This document shows, one piece after another, positions 52,967 through 62,053 of a DNA stretch of 64,000 nucleotides. The first letter of the stretch is position 1; each line of letters starts with the position of its first letter. The stretch covers positions 3,224,001 to 3,288,000 of the forward strand of contig NZ_CP151802.1 in NCBI RefSeq assembly GCF_038446665.1. Direction: 5' to 3'. A model generated the notes under the pieces. The model ran no database searches, had not been told where the DNA came from, and saw only the letters and a program-made list of their open reading frames with translations. A program made the translations under genes and the position numbers. Source of the stretch: Lysobacter sp. FW306-1B-D06B (GTDB taxonomy: Bacteria > Pseudomonadota > Gammaproteobacteria > Xanthomonadales > Xanthomonadaceae).

Positions 52967-53605
52967 ATGGCCACACCCTCGCCGCTTCCGCGCTACCCGC
53001 TCAACCACACCGCGTTGCTGTTCGTCGATCCCTACAACGATTTCCTCGCCGAGGACGGCAAGCTCTGGCCGCGCGTCGCCGACGTCGCGCGCTCGGTCAA
53101 CCTGCACGAGCATCTGCGCCAGATCACCGCCGCTGCACGCGCGGCCGGCCTGCGCGTGTTCATCGTCCCGCACCACCGTTCCGAACCCGGCGATTTCGCC
53201 ACCTGGGATCACGCCACGCCGTACCAGCTGGGCGCGGCGCGCGCGCAGGTGTTCGCCGCGGGCACGCATGGCGGCCAATGGCATCCGGACTTCGCCCCGC
53301 AGCCGGGCGACATCGTCGTCAAGGAACACTGGGGCGGCAGCGGTTTTGCCAACACCGACCTGGACATGCTGCTCAAGCAGCACCGCATCAGCCACGTCAT
53401 CCTCATCGGCATGATCGCCAATACCTGCATCGAAAGCACCGCGCGCTTCGCCAGCGAGCTGGGCTACCACGTCACGCTGGTGCGCGATGCGACGGCGGCG
53501 TTCAGCCCCGAGGCCATGCACGCCGCACACGAAATCAACGCCCCCGCGTTCGCCCATGCCGTGCTGACGACGCAGTCGTTGCTGTCGGCGCTGGCGCACG
53601 CCTGA
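52967..53605 (+). CDS. Isochorismatase-family cysteine hydrolase
   Basis: 212 residues from ATG 52967, with AGGAG upstream. The Asp-Lys-Cys triad of the superfamily is visible in LLFVDPYNDFL (near residue 19), VVKEHWGGSGF (near 118) and IANTCIESTARFA (near 145). Substrate unknown; related enzymes cleave isochorismate, nicotinamide, or carbamoyl/amide compounds. It lies between wrbA and a second, different isochorismatase-like gene. Confidence 0.9.
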   Translation: MATPSPLPRYPLNHTALLFVDPYNDFLAEDGKLWPRVADVARSVNLHEHLRQITAAARAAGLRVFIVPHHRSEPGDFATWDHATPYQLGAARAQVFAAGTHGGQWHPDFAPQPGDIVVKEHWGGSGFANTDLDMLLKQHRISHVILIGMIANTCIESTARFASELGYHVTLVRDATAAFSPEAMHAAHEINAPAFAHAVLTTQSLLSALAHA

Positions 53606-53629
53606 CCTTCCCCACCCGAGGATCACCCG

Positions 53630-54286
53630 ATGCCCACCGCCAAGACCGCCGCCGGCCAGCAACTGCTCACGCCGCAGGACCACACGCTCGTGCTGATCGA
53701 CCACCAGTCGCAGATGGCCTTCGCCACGCGCTCGATAGACGTCGCCACGCTGCGCACCAACGTCGCGCTGGTGGCGAAGGCGGCCGCCGGCTTCGGCGTG
53801 AGCGCCATCGTCACCACGGTGGCGGAGAAGTCGTTCTCCGGTCCGTTGTTTCCCGAAGTCACGGCGGCCTTCCCGAAAGCCAAGGTGCTCGATCGCACCA
53901 CCATGAACTGCTGGGAAGACGATCAGGTCACCACCGAGGTGAACCGCATCGGCAAGGGCCGGATCGTGTTCGCCGGACTGTGGACCAGCGTGTGCATCGT
54001 GGGGCCGGTGGTGTCCGCGCTCGATCAGGGCTTCGAGGCCTACGTCATCGCCGACGCCTGCGGCGACGTCACCGACGAAGCGCACGAGCGCGCGATGCAG
54101 CGCATGATCCAGGCCGGCGCACGACCGATGACCGCCCTGCAGTACATGCTGGAACTGCAGCGCGACTGGGCGCGCGCGGCGACCTACGACCTCACCACCG
54201 GCATCGCGCACGAAATGGCCGGCGGCTACGGGCTGGGCATCCAGTACGCCAAGACCATGTTCGGCGGTTCCGAAGGCGGTCACTGA
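53630..54286 (+). CDS. YcaC-type isochorismatase-family hydrolase
   Basis: 218 residues. Triad regions LVLIDHQSQMAF (Asp near residue 24), VVAEKS-type lysine (VTTVAEKSFSG near 67) and LWTSVCIVGPVVSALDQGF (Cys near 123) match the YcaC/hydrolase branch better than nicotinamidase. The gene is 24 bases after the previous hydrolase and almost contiguous with the amidohydrolase. Paralogy with its neighbour is only at superfamily level. Confidence 0.9.
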   Translation: MPTAKTAAGQQLLTPQDHTLVLIDHQSQMAFATRSIDVATLRTNVALVAKAAAGFGVSAIVTTVAEKSFSGPLFPEVTAAFPKAKVLDRTTMNCWEDDQVTTEVNRIGKGRIVFAGLWTSVCIVGPVVSALDQGFEAYVIADACGDVTDEAHERAMQRMIQAGARPMTALQYMLELQRDWARAATYDLTTGIAHEMAGGYGLGIQYAKTMFGGSEGGH

Positions 54287-54290
54287 GCCC

Positions 54291-56252
54291 GTGGATACCG
54301 CGCGCCGCCGCGTTCTGGAAGCGGCCCTGGCGGGAACATTGCTGGGTTGCGCGCCGGCCACGCGGCGCACGCCATCGCAGGGAGGACACGTGGCCGAAAC
54401 CAACGCAGATCTGATCGTCTTCAACGCGCGCATCGCCACGCTCGATGCGCGCACACCGTCGGCCACCGCGCTTGCCGTGGCCGGCGGACGTGTCATCGCC
54501 ACAGGCAGCGATGCCCAGGTGCTTGCGCATTCGCACGACGCCACGCGGCTTATCGACGCGCGCGGACGGCGCCTGATTCCCGGACTCAACGACAGCCACA
54601 CGCACCTCATCCGAGGCGGCCTCAACTACAACCTGGAACTGCGCTGGGACGGCGTGGGCAGCCTGGCCGATGCGATGGCGATGCTGCGCGAGCAGGTCGC
54701 GCGCACGCCCGCGCCGCAGTGGGTGCGCGTGGTCGGCGGTTTCAGCGAGGAACAGTTCGTCGAGAAGCGGCTGCCGACGCTGGACGAACTCAACGCGGTC
54801 GCGCCCGACACGCCGGTGTTCATCCTGCACCTGTACGACCGCGCCCTGCTCAACCGCGCCGCGTTGCGCGCGGTGGGTTACACGAAGGAGAGCCAGGACC
54901 CGCCGGGCGGTCGCATCGAGCGCGACAAGTCGGGCAATCCCACCGGTCTGCTGCTGGCTCGACCCAACGCGCTGATCCTCTACGCCACGCTCGCCAAGGG
55001 CCCGAAACTTCCGCCGGAGTACCAGCGCAATTCCACGCGCCACTTCATGCGCGAACTCAACCGCCTGGGCATCACTTCGGTGATCGACGCCGGCGGCGGT
55101 TTCCAGAACTACCCCGACGACTACGAGATCATCCGCCAGCTGCACGCGGACGACGAACTCACCGTGCGCATCGCCTACAACCTGTTCACGCAGAACAAGG
55201 GCGGCGAGCTGGCCGACTTCGAACGCTGGAGTGCGATGCTGCAACCGCGCGAAGGCGACGACATGCTGCGCCACAACGGCGCGGGCGAGATGCTGGTGTT
55301 CTCCGCGGCCGACTTCGAGAACTTCCGCGAACCGCGCCCGGACCTTCCCCCGTCGATGGAAGGCGACCTGGAAGGCGTGGTGCGCCTGCTCGCCGCAAAG
55401 CGCTGGCCCTTCCGCATCCACGCGACTTACGACGAGAGCATCGGCCGCATCCTCGACGTGTACGAGAAGGTGAACCGCGAGGTTCCCTTCGACGGCACGC
55501 GCTGGTTCATCGACCACGCCGAGACGATCAGCGATCGCAACATCGACCGCGTACGCGCGCTCGGCGGCGGCATCGCGATTCAGCACCGCATGGCCTACCA
55601 GGGCGAGTTCTTCGCCAAGCGCTACGGCGTGGACGCGTTGAAGCGCACGCCGCCGGTGCGGCGCATGCTCGACGCCGGTGTGCCGGTCGGCGCCGGCACC
55701 GACGCCACGCGCGTGGCCAGCTACAACCCGTGGGTCGCGCTGTATTGGCTGAGCACGGGTCGCAGCGTCGGCGGCATGCCGATGTACGGCGACGACAACA
55801 AGCTCGAACGCGAACAGGCGCTGCGCCTGTGGACGCAGGGCAGCGCATGGTTCTCCGGCGAGGAAGGCGGCAAGGGCGTGCTCGCGCCGGGCCAGCTGGC
55901 GGATTTCGCGCTGCTGTCGGCGGACTTCCTGAGCGTGCCCGAGGAACGCATCCAGGGCATCACCAGCGTGCTGACCGTGGTGGGCGGGCGCATCGTGCAC
56001 GGCGATGAGGAATTCGAACGCCTCGCCCCCGCCCTGCCCGCGCCGATGCCCGACTGGTCGCCCGTGCGCCGCTGGGGCGGTTACCAGCCCGGCACGCTGG
56101 GCGCGGCGGCGGCAACGCTGACGCATGCGCATTCGCACGGCGATGGCGGCAGCTGTGGCGTGCATCGCCACGCGCACGCGGCCCATTTCGATTCGCCAGG
56201 CGACCTGCGCGGCTTCTGGGGCGCGCTGGGGTGTTCGTGTTTCGCGTTCTAG
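54291..56252 (+). CDS. YtcJ-like exported amidohydrolase
   Basis: 653 residues, GTG start. An RRRVLEAALAGTLLGCAP opening suggests a twin-arginine-like or lipoprotein export signal. Amidohydrolase metal motifs: GLNDSHTHLIRGG (HxH near residue 100), then RIHATYDES and WFIDHAETISDRN, ending with GAGTDATRVASYNPW (Asp near 470). Family members such as YtcJ/NfdA are N-substituted formamide deformylases. The last roughly 40 residues are unusual, rich in His and Cys (LTHAHSHGDGGSCGVHRHAHAAH), and may bind metal. Confidence 0.88.
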   Translation: MDTARRRVLEAALAGTLLGCAPATRRTPSQGGHVAETNADLIVFNARIATLDARTPSATALAVAGGRVIATGSDAQVLAHSHDATRLIDARGRRLIPGLNDSHTHLIRGGLNYNLELRWDGVGSLADAMAMLREQVARTPAPQWVRVVGGFSEEQFVEKRLPTLDELNAVAPDTPVFILHLYDRALLNRAALRAVGYTKESQDPPGGRIERDKSGNPTGLLLARPNALILYATLAKGPKLPPEYQRNSTRHFMRELNRLGITSVIDAGGGFQNYPDDYEIIRQLHADDELTVRIAYNLFTQNKGGELADFERWSAMLQPREGDDMLRHNGAGEMLVFSAADFENFREPRPDLPPSMEGDLEGVVRLLAAKRWPFRIHATYDESIGRILDVYEKVNREVPFDGTRWFIDHAETISDRNIDRVRALGGGIAIQHRMAYQGEFFAKRYGVDALKRTPPVRRMLDAGVPVGAGTDATRVASYNPWVALYWLSTGRSVGGMPMYGDDNKLEREQALRLWTQGSAWFSGEEGGKGVLAPGQLADFALLSADFLSVPEERIQGITSVLTVVGGRIVHGDEEFERLAPALPAPMPDWSPVRRWGGYQPGTLGAAAATLTHAHSHGDGGSCGVHRHAHAAHFDSPGDLRGFWGALGCSCFAF

Positions 56253-56266
56253 CAAGTAATCCGTAG

Positions 56267-56291
56267 CCCGGGTAAGCGAAGCGCACCCGGG
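56267..56291. repeat. CCCGGGT...ACCCGGG dispersed inverted repeat (copy 2)
   Basis: Reverse-complement match to the element at 37372-37396, between the amidohydrolase stop and the next gene. Confidence 0.8.
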
Positions 56292-56335
56292 ACAACTGTG
56301 AAAAGTCCGCCCCGCCAAACCTTCGAGGTGTCGCC

Positions 56336-56860
56336 ATGCTGGACCTGCTCAACGTCACCGCCTTCGGCGCGCTGCACACGGTCATCGCCATCGTCGGCGT
56401 GATCGCCGGCTTCATCGCGCTGATCGCGCACCGTCAGATCCTGTTGTCCTCGCGTTCCGGCGCCGTCTTCTGGTGGTTCACCGTGGGCGCCGCCTTCACC
56501 GGGCTCTTCATCTTCCGTCGCGGCGGCTTCGGCGTGCCGCATGTGCTGAGCCTGATCACACTGGCCGTGCTGGCGCTGGCGTGGTTCGCCGAACGGCGGC
56601 ACGGGTTCGGGCGTGCGTCGACCTATGCGGCGGTGCTGCTGAACCTGACTGCGCTGTTCTTCCACTTCATTCCGGCCTCCGTGGAAAGCCTCACGCGCCT
56701 GCCGCTGGGCGCGCCCTACGCGGCCGGGCCGGAAGATCCGGCGTTGTTCGGGCCGATCGGGACGGCGTTCGTGGCGTATCTGATCGCGGCGGTGTGGCAG
56801 GTGCTGCGCGTGCGTGGTGCGACGCGGAGAGCGGCCACGCCGGGGGCCGGTTTGGCCTGA
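56336..56860 (+). CDS. Multi-pass membrane protein (DUF2306-like)
   Basis: 174 residues with four or five membrane helices: residues about 9-33, 41-58, 66-86, 95-112 and 137-156. The HR-QILLSSRSGAVFWWFTVGA segment and a FHFIP motif near residue 108 resemble the DUF2306 family of unknown function. It is separated from the amidohydrolase by a repeat and from ku by about 100 bases, so probably an independent gene. Confidence 0.75.
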   Translation: MLDLLNVTAFGALHTVIAIVGVIAGFIALIAHRQILLSSRSGAVFWWFTVGAAFTGLFIFRRGGFGVPHVLSLITLAVLALAWFAERRHGFGRASTYAAVLLNLTALFFHFIPASVESLTRLPLGAPYAAGPEDPALFGPIGTAFVAYLIAAVWQVLRVRGATRRAATPGAGLA

Positions 56861-56964
56861 GCGACGTATCGCCCGCCTTTCACCGCCCCCCTTTCACCGC
56901 CCGCCAACACCTCCCGTCGGAAAGTCGATAGCCCGCCCCGCGATTCGCCCGGGAGAGGTATCCC

Positions 56965-57876
56965 ATGGCCCGCCCCATCTGGACCGGCACGCTGTCGTTC
57001 GGTCTGCTCAACATCCCCGTGAAACTGATGACCGGCGAGCGCCGCGTCGACCTGCACTTCCGCATGCTCGACAGCCGCAACAACGCGCCGATCCGTTACG
57101 AGCGCGTCAACGCCGAGACCGGCGAGGAAGTGCCGTGGAAGGAGATCGTCAAGGCCTTCGAGTACGACAAGGGCAGCTACGTCGTGCTGGAGGAAGCCGA
57201 CATCGCCGCCGCATCCCCGGACCACAAGGAGTCGGTGGACATCGACACCTTCGTCGACATCGAATCCATCGGCCCGGAGTTCTTCGAGAAACCCTACGTC
57301 CTCGAGCCGGGCAAGAAGGCCGAGAAGGGCTACGTGCTGTTGCGCGAGGTGCTCAAGCGCACCGGCCAGGCGGGCGTGGGACGCGTGGTGATCCGAACGC
57401 GCGAATACCTCGCCGCCGTCGTGCCCAAGGACGAGGCGCTGATGCTGCTGATTCTGCGCTTCGCCCAGGAGCTGGTCGATCCGGCCGATTACAAGCTGCC
57501 CGAAGGCGGCCTGGAGAAGTGGAAGATCACCGCGCGCGAGATCGACATGGCCAAGCAGCTCATCGAGTCGATGAGTTCAAAGTGGGAGCCGGAGGACTAC
57601 AAGGACGACTTCCGCGAGCGCCTGACCAAGGTCATCGAAGACCGCGTGAAGTCCAAGAACGTGGTGCGCAACAAGACGGCCGCCGACGAGGACAAGCTGC
57701 CGGAGAACGCCGCGACCAACGTCATCGACTTCGCCGATCTGCTCAAGCGCAGCCTGGAGAAGAAGGGCGGCAGCACCAAGCCCGCGCCGGCGAAGAAGGC
57801 CGCCGCGAAGAAGGCGCCCACGAAGAAGGCCGCCACCACCACCGCGCGCAAACGCACCGGGCGCAAGTCGGCCTGA
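56965..57876 (+). CDS. ku: Ku-family DNA end-binding protein
   Basis: 303 residues, the bacterial Ku length. MARPIWTGTLSFGLLNIPVKL is the invariant N-terminus. DSRNNAPIRYERVNAETGEEVPW and FDKGSYV-type text (FEYDKGSYVVLEE) match the core beta-barrel. The C-terminal tail (about 265-303) is Lys/Ala-rich (KKAAAKKAPTKKAAT) and may bind DNA or polymerase. It forms homodimeric rings on DNA ends and recruits LigD. A polymerase-like gene follows 28 bases later. Confidence 0.97.
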   Translation: MARPIWTGTLSFGLLNIPVKLMTGERRVDLHFRMLDSRNNAPIRYERVNAETGEEVPWKEIVKAFEYDKGSYVVLEEADIAAASPDHKESVDIDTFVDIESIGPEFFEKPYVLEPGKKAEKGYVLLREVLKRTGQAGVGRVVIRTREYLAAVVPKDEALMLLILRFAQELVDPADYKLPEGGLEKWKITAREIDMAKQLIESMSSKWEPEDYKDDFRERLTKVIEDRVKSKNVVRNKTAADEDKLPENAATNVIDFADLLKRSLEKKGGSTKPAPAKKAAAKKAPTKKAATTTARKRTGRKSA

Positions 57877-57904
57877 ACGCGCGCCTGCGATGCGACGCTG
57901 ACGC

Positions 57905-58771
57905 ATGGCGACGACGCCGCGGCTCACGAGTCCAGAACGCGTGGTGTTCCCGCAGGCCGGGGTCACCAAGGGCGATGTCGCTGAGTACTACCGCGCGGTG
58001 TCGCGCTGGCTGCTGCCGGAACTGATCCGGCGCCCGCTCTCGCTGGTGCGTTGCCCGGACGGCGTGGAAGGCACGTGCTTCTTCCAGAAGCACCACGCCG
58101 ATTCGCTAGGCGAGCACGTGCGCAAGATCCACCTGCGCGAAGTCAGCGGCGCCGACGACTACCTCTTCGTGGAAGACCTCGACGGCGTGCTCGAACTGGT
58201 GCAGATGAACGCACTGGAGTTCCACGTCTGGGGCGCGCGCACGGACGATGTCGAAAAGCCCGATCGGCTGGTGTTCGACCTGGACCCCGACGAAGGCATC
58301 GAGTGGAACGCGCTGAAGGCCGCCGCGCGCGATGTGCGCGACCGCCTCGGGGACCTTCGCCTGCGCAGCTGGGTGCGCATGTCCGGCGGCAAGGGCGTGC
58401 ATGTCGTGGTTCCCATCCGTCCCGGGCCGGACTGGACGCAGGTAAAGGCGTTCTGCGAGGCCTTCGCCGATTCGATGGTGGCGCGCGCGCCGGAGCGATA
58501 CATCGCTACCGCATCGAAGGCCAAACGCGAAGGCCTCATCTTCATCGACTGGCTGCGCAACACGCGCGGCGCGACCAGCGTGGCGAGCTGGTCCCTGCGT
58601 GCCAAGCCCGGCGCGACGGTGGCGATGCCGTTGACCTGGGAAGAGCTGGGCCGCGTGCGACAGGCCGGCGCATTCGACCTGCGCAAGGCGCTGCGGCGCT
58701 CGCGCAACCTCAAGCGCGACCCCTGGCATGCGATGTACCGCGTGCGACAGACACTGCCTGAACGCATTTGA
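57905..58771 (+). CDS. Stand-alone LigD-type NHEJ primase-polymerase
   Basis: 288 residues corresponding to the C-terminal polymerase domain of LigD alone. LTSPERVVFPQAGVTKGDVAEYYRAV, LVRCPDGVEGTCFFQKHH and FDLDPDEGIEWNALK give the archaeo-eukaryotic primase fold with the catalytic DxD (LDPD). SGGKGVHVVVPIRPG and FIDWLRNTRGATSVASWSLRAKPGA complete the family pattern. It is paired with Ku on the same strand. Since LigD already contains a polymerase domain, this is a second, possibly Ku-dedicated, polymerase. Confidence 0.94.
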   Translation: MATTPRLTSPERVVFPQAGVTKGDVAEYYRAVSRWLLPELIRRPLSLVRCPDGVEGTCFFQKHHADSLGEHVRKIHLREVSGADDYLFVEDLDGVLELVQMNALEFHVWGARTDDVEKPDRLVFDLDPDEGIEWNALKAAARDVRDRLGDLRLRSWVRMSGGKGVHVVVPIRPGPDWTQVKAFCEAFADSMVARAPERYIATASKAKREGLIFIDWLRNTRGATSVASWSLRAKPGATVAMPLTWEELGRVRQAGAFDLRKALRRSRNLKRDPWHAMYRVRQTLPERI

Positions 58772-58845
58772 CGCGCACACCACCTTCCTGAACGTTGGCG
58801 ACGCGCATGAAGGGATCGCGGCGGCGTGTTTGTTAGCGTCTGGCG

Positions 58846-59280
58846 ATGACCACACGCGTCCTCATCGTCTGCAAGGGCAACATCTGCCGCAGCCCCATGG
58901 CCGAAACCATCGCGCGCACGCGCGTGGCGCGCGACGGGCTGCAATTCCACTCCGCCGGGCTGGCCGCCATGCGCGGATTCCCCATCGACCCGCTCGCCCA
59001 GGACGTGCTCGCCTCGCACGGGTATGACGGCGCCGCGCACGTGGCAAAGCAGGCCAGCAAGGGCCTGATGCTGCAATCGCAGCTGATTCTGGCGATGGAA
59101 CAACGCCAAGTGGCCGCCGTGCTCGCGCTATGTCCGACGCTGCGCGGGCGCGTGCTGATGCTCACGCACTGGGACGACGGCGCCGACATCGACGACCCCT
59201 ACGGACGCGAGCGTGATGCGTTCGATTTCGCGTTCGATCGCATCGAGTCTTGTATACGGCAATGGCGAACGAAACTGTGA
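58846..59280 (+). CDS. Low-molecular-weight protein tyrosine phosphatase
   Basis: 144 residues. The P-loop CKGNICRSP at residues 9-17 gives catalytic Cys9 and Arg15, and the general acid lies in DIDDPYGRE near residue 118. In exopolysaccharide loci (Wzb/EpsP) this enzyme dephosphorylates the BY-kinase C-terminal tyrosines. That kinase is the last gene of this window, so the gene is probably the first functional part of the EPS locus even though a roughly 300-base gap follows. Confidence 0.93.
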   Translation: MTTRVLIVCKGNICRSPMAETIARTRVARDGLQFHSAGLAAMRGFPIDPLAQDVLASHGYDGAAHVAKQASKGLMLQSQLILAMEQRQVAAVLALCPTLRGRVLMLTHWDDGADIDDPYGRERDAFDFAFDRIESCIRQWRTKL

Positions 59281-59576
59281 CACGTTCAGTCCAATTGCTT
59301 CATCGATGTGCCGAAGCAGTGAAGAGGTTCATCCATCTGAACCTGAGTTATCGCGGTTAACAGGTTCATTGCCGTGAACGTGTTTATTTCATCCTTTCAT
59401 CAACACGCGCTCCATAGATTCGTTCGCGCATGGAGGCGGCGACCCTGATGGAAGCGACAGGACGCACGTGGGCCGGATGCCTTCATGCCGGAGAAGTCGG
59501 TGGTGGTGGGTGCAATTGCACACGGACTCCAACACGCCTTGCCTAACGAATTCGTGTTCCGATCCGAGGTGCGTGC
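59281..59576 (+). promoter_or_regulatory. EPS control region with tandem GTTCA-N6-TGAAC palindromes
   Basis: 296 bases, distinctly more AT-rich than the flanks. Two matching sites GTTCA-tccatc-TGAAC (59327-59342; arms extend to AGGTTCA/TGAACCT) and GTTCA-ttgccg-TGAAC (59364-59379) are centred 37 bases apart. A perfect palindrome GTGCAATTGCAC lies at 59510-59521. The right end precedes ATG 59577. No -35/-10 pair stands out; a regulator binding the twin sites is likely but unidentified. Confidence 0.6.
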
Positions 59577-61994
59577 ATGAGGGACCCCAAGCTGGTGGCC
59601 GCCAGCGCGATCGCGCTGGCCGTGACGTTATTCGCGATCTTCGCCATGCGCCCCTGGGCGCGGAAGATCGGGCTCGTTGATCGGCCGGATTCGCGCAAGC
59701 AACACAGGGGAAGCATTCCGCTGATCGGCGGACTGTGCTTCTTCCTGGGCACGCTGGTGGGCCTGAGCTACCTGGGTTACATCGACGGCTTCGTCACCAG
59801 CCTGCTGGCCGGCGGCGTGATGATCGTCGCCGCCGGCGCGCTGGACGACGCCAGCAACCTCAGCGTGACCACGCGCCTTCTGGTCGAAGCCGGCGCCGCC
59901 GGCTTGGTCATCTTCATGTCCGGCTTCTACGTGCACGACCTGGGCGAGATCGTCGGCACGCGCCACATCGACATCGGCCTGTTCGGCATTCCGTTCACGA
60001 TCATCGCCGTCATCGGTCTGATCAACGCCTTCAACATGATGGACGGCATCGACGGCCTGGCCGCGTCGATGGCGATGGTGTGCATCGGCGCGATCCTGCT
60101 GTTCGACGAATCGCCGTGGTCCATGCCGGGCGTGCTGCTGATGTTGCAGGTGTTGTTTGCGGCGCTGATTCCCTACTTCTTCGTCAACATGGGTTGGCCC
60201 GACGGGCGCAAGGTGTTCATGGGCGATGCCGGCAGCACGTTGATCGGCTTCATCCTCGCCTGGTCGCTGATCTACATGAGCCACGGGAAGGTGGGACGCC
60301 TCAATCCGCCGGACGTGCTGTGGTGCGTGGCGTTGCCGGTGATGGACACGCTGGCGGTGATGTACCGCCGTCTGCGCGCGGGCGGCTCGCCCTTCCGCGC
60401 CGACCGGCAGCATCTGCACCATCTGTTGTGCGACACCGGCATGCCGCCGCGACTGGTGCTGTTGAGCATGGTCGCCATCGCGGGACTGCTGGTGCTGATG
60501 GGCTACGGCCTGCGCAACTTGCCGCAATCGCTCGGCTTCGCCGCGTTCATGCTGGTGCTGACGCTGCATGTCTGGTGGGTGCCCAAGGTCCTGACGCAGC
60601 TGCGTGGACGCTGGCCGCGTAGCACACCGCGACCCGCGCCGGCCGCGCCGCTGCATGCGCCGACCAACCACGGCATCTCGTTCCTGGCCGCGCTGGCGCG
60701 CTTCGACGACCACGAGGAGGCACGCCCCGACGTTCCGCCGGCACGGGCGGGAATCTCCCTTCCGGACATGCTCCACCGCGCCGAGCCCTCGTCCGAACTG
60801 CACGCCGTACCGCTGCCGCCGATGCGTGCACTGTGCGTGCTGAGCGATTCGCCCGATGCCGCGCGCATGGCGCCGATCGCGCGACAGCTTGCGCTCGACG
60901 AGCGTTTCGAAACCACCGTGTGCGTGGCGACGGAGTCGGGCCGGGAATCCTCGCAGGTGCTGGAGCTGTTCGATCTCGCGGCCGATGCGCAGTTCGGCGT
61001 GCCGCCTGCGAGCGGCGATCCGGCGGACATCACCTCCAGCGCGCTGGGCGGGATCAAGCGCGTGATGACGCAGGTGCGACCCGACCTGGTGGTGGTGACG
61101 GGCGATGCGCCGGCGACGCTGGCGGCGACGCTTGCCGCGCACTACCACCAAGTGCCGGTGGTGTGCATCGACGGCGGCCTCGCCCACAGCGCCGCGCCGC
61201 GCTCGGCGGACGATCCGGGCCGGCGCATCGCGCGTGCGCTGGCTGCATTGCACGTCGCTTCGGGGCAATCGGCCGGACGCCGGCTGGTCGCCGAGGGCGT
61301 GCCCGCGCACCGGGTGCTGGTCACCGGCGATGCCGCGCCCGATGCACTGCGCTCCGCACTGGAGCGCCTGCAGCCGGACATCGGTCTCGGACGCGAACTG
61401 AGCGAACGCTTCGACGGGTTGCGCGAGGGCCGTCCGCTGGTGCTGCTGCTCGGCGACGAGGTCGGCGAGGCGCACACGCTGCTGATGTGCGATGCGCTCC
61501 ATCGCCTCGCGCGCGAGCGTCCGGACATCGACGTGGTGTGCGCGGTCGGCCCGCTGTTCTTCGCGGACACGCCGCCGAACCTGCATCGCATCGACACGAC
61601 CGACTACCTCACCTCTCTGTTCCTGCTCGGCCGCGCGCGTCTGGCTTTCGTCGGCCCGTCGCTGCACGCCGAGGCGCTGGCGCTGGACGTTCCGCTCCTC
61701 GCGCTGGAGCCGCCTGCGGTCGAAGCGCACGGCCGCGTGCATCTGATGTCGCCTGACGCCGAGGCGATCACCGATCACGTCCTGCGTTTGCTGGACGAAG
61801 CCCATGTTCCGCCGCCGCGCGCCGCCCTGGACGGGTCGGACGACGACGGCGCTGTCCTACCAGGCGACGCGGATGCGCGCGTCGCCGATGCCTTGGCGGG
61901 CCTGCGTCCTGCGGCCCACGCGGTTACGACCGCCGCTCGGGACGCCGGTTCGCCAAACCAGACGCCGATCCGCCGCGCATGGAGCACGCCATGA
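59577..61994 (+). CDS. WecA-type sugar-phosphate transferase fused to degenerate UDP-GlcNAc 2-epimerase domain
   Basis: 805 residues. Residues about 1-345 have ten or so membrane helices of the MraY/WecA family with DD near residue 85, NMMDGIDGL (Asp156, Asp159), MGDAGS near 215 and HLHH near 280. This part would attach a sugar phosphate to undecaprenyl phosphate. A linker (about 350-415) leads to a soluble domain from about 418 with the epimerase fold pattern (LAATLAAHYHQVPVVCIDGGL, VTGDAAPDAL). Its catalytic motifs are altered: GTRPEA reads SDSPDA, the E of HVEAGL is Asp, and the HRREN histidine is absent. The epimerase is therefore probably inactive and binding only. Confidence 0.82.
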   Translation: MRDPKLVAASAIALAVTLFAIFAMRPWARKIGLVDRPDSRKQHRGSIPLIGGLCFFLGTLVGLSYLGYIDGFVTSLLAGGVMIVAAGALDDASNLSVTTRLLVEAGAAGLVIFMSGFYVHDLGEIVGTRHIDIGLFGIPFTIIAVIGLINAFNMMDGIDGLAASMAMVCIGAILLFDESPWSMPGVLLMLQVLFAALIPYFFVNMGWPDGRKVFMGDAGSTLIGFILAWSLIYMSHGKVGRLNPPDVLWCVALPVMDTLAVMYRRLRAGGSPFRADRQHLHHLLCDTGMPPRLVLLSMVAIAGLLVLMGYGLRNLPQSLGFAAFMLVLTLHVWWVPKVLTQLRGRWPRSTPRPAPAAPLHAPTNHGISFLAALARFDDHEEARPDVPPARAGISLPDMLHRAEPSSELHAVPLPPMRALCVLSDSPDAARMAPIARQLALDERFETTVCVATESGRESSQVLELFDLAADAQFGVPPASGDPADITSSALGGIKRVMTQVRPDLVVVTGDAPATLAATLAAHYHQVPVVCIDGGLAHSAAPRSADDPGRRIARALAALHVASGQSAGRRLVAEGVPAHRVLVTGDAAPDALRSALERLQPDIGLGRELSERFDGLREGRPLVLLLGDEVGEAHTLLMCDALHRLARERPDIDVVCAVGPLFFADTPPNLHRIDTTDYLTSLFLLGRARLAFVGPSLHAEALALDVPLLALEPPAVEAHGRVHLMSPDAEAITDHVLRLLDEAHVPPPRAALDGSDDDGAVLPGDADARVADALAGLRPAAHAVTTAARDAGSPNQTPIRRAWSTP

Positions 61995-62053
61995 CCACGC
62001 GCGCGCCGTCGGATGCTTTCCGCTTTTCCCAGTTCTTCACCAGGTGACGAAAC

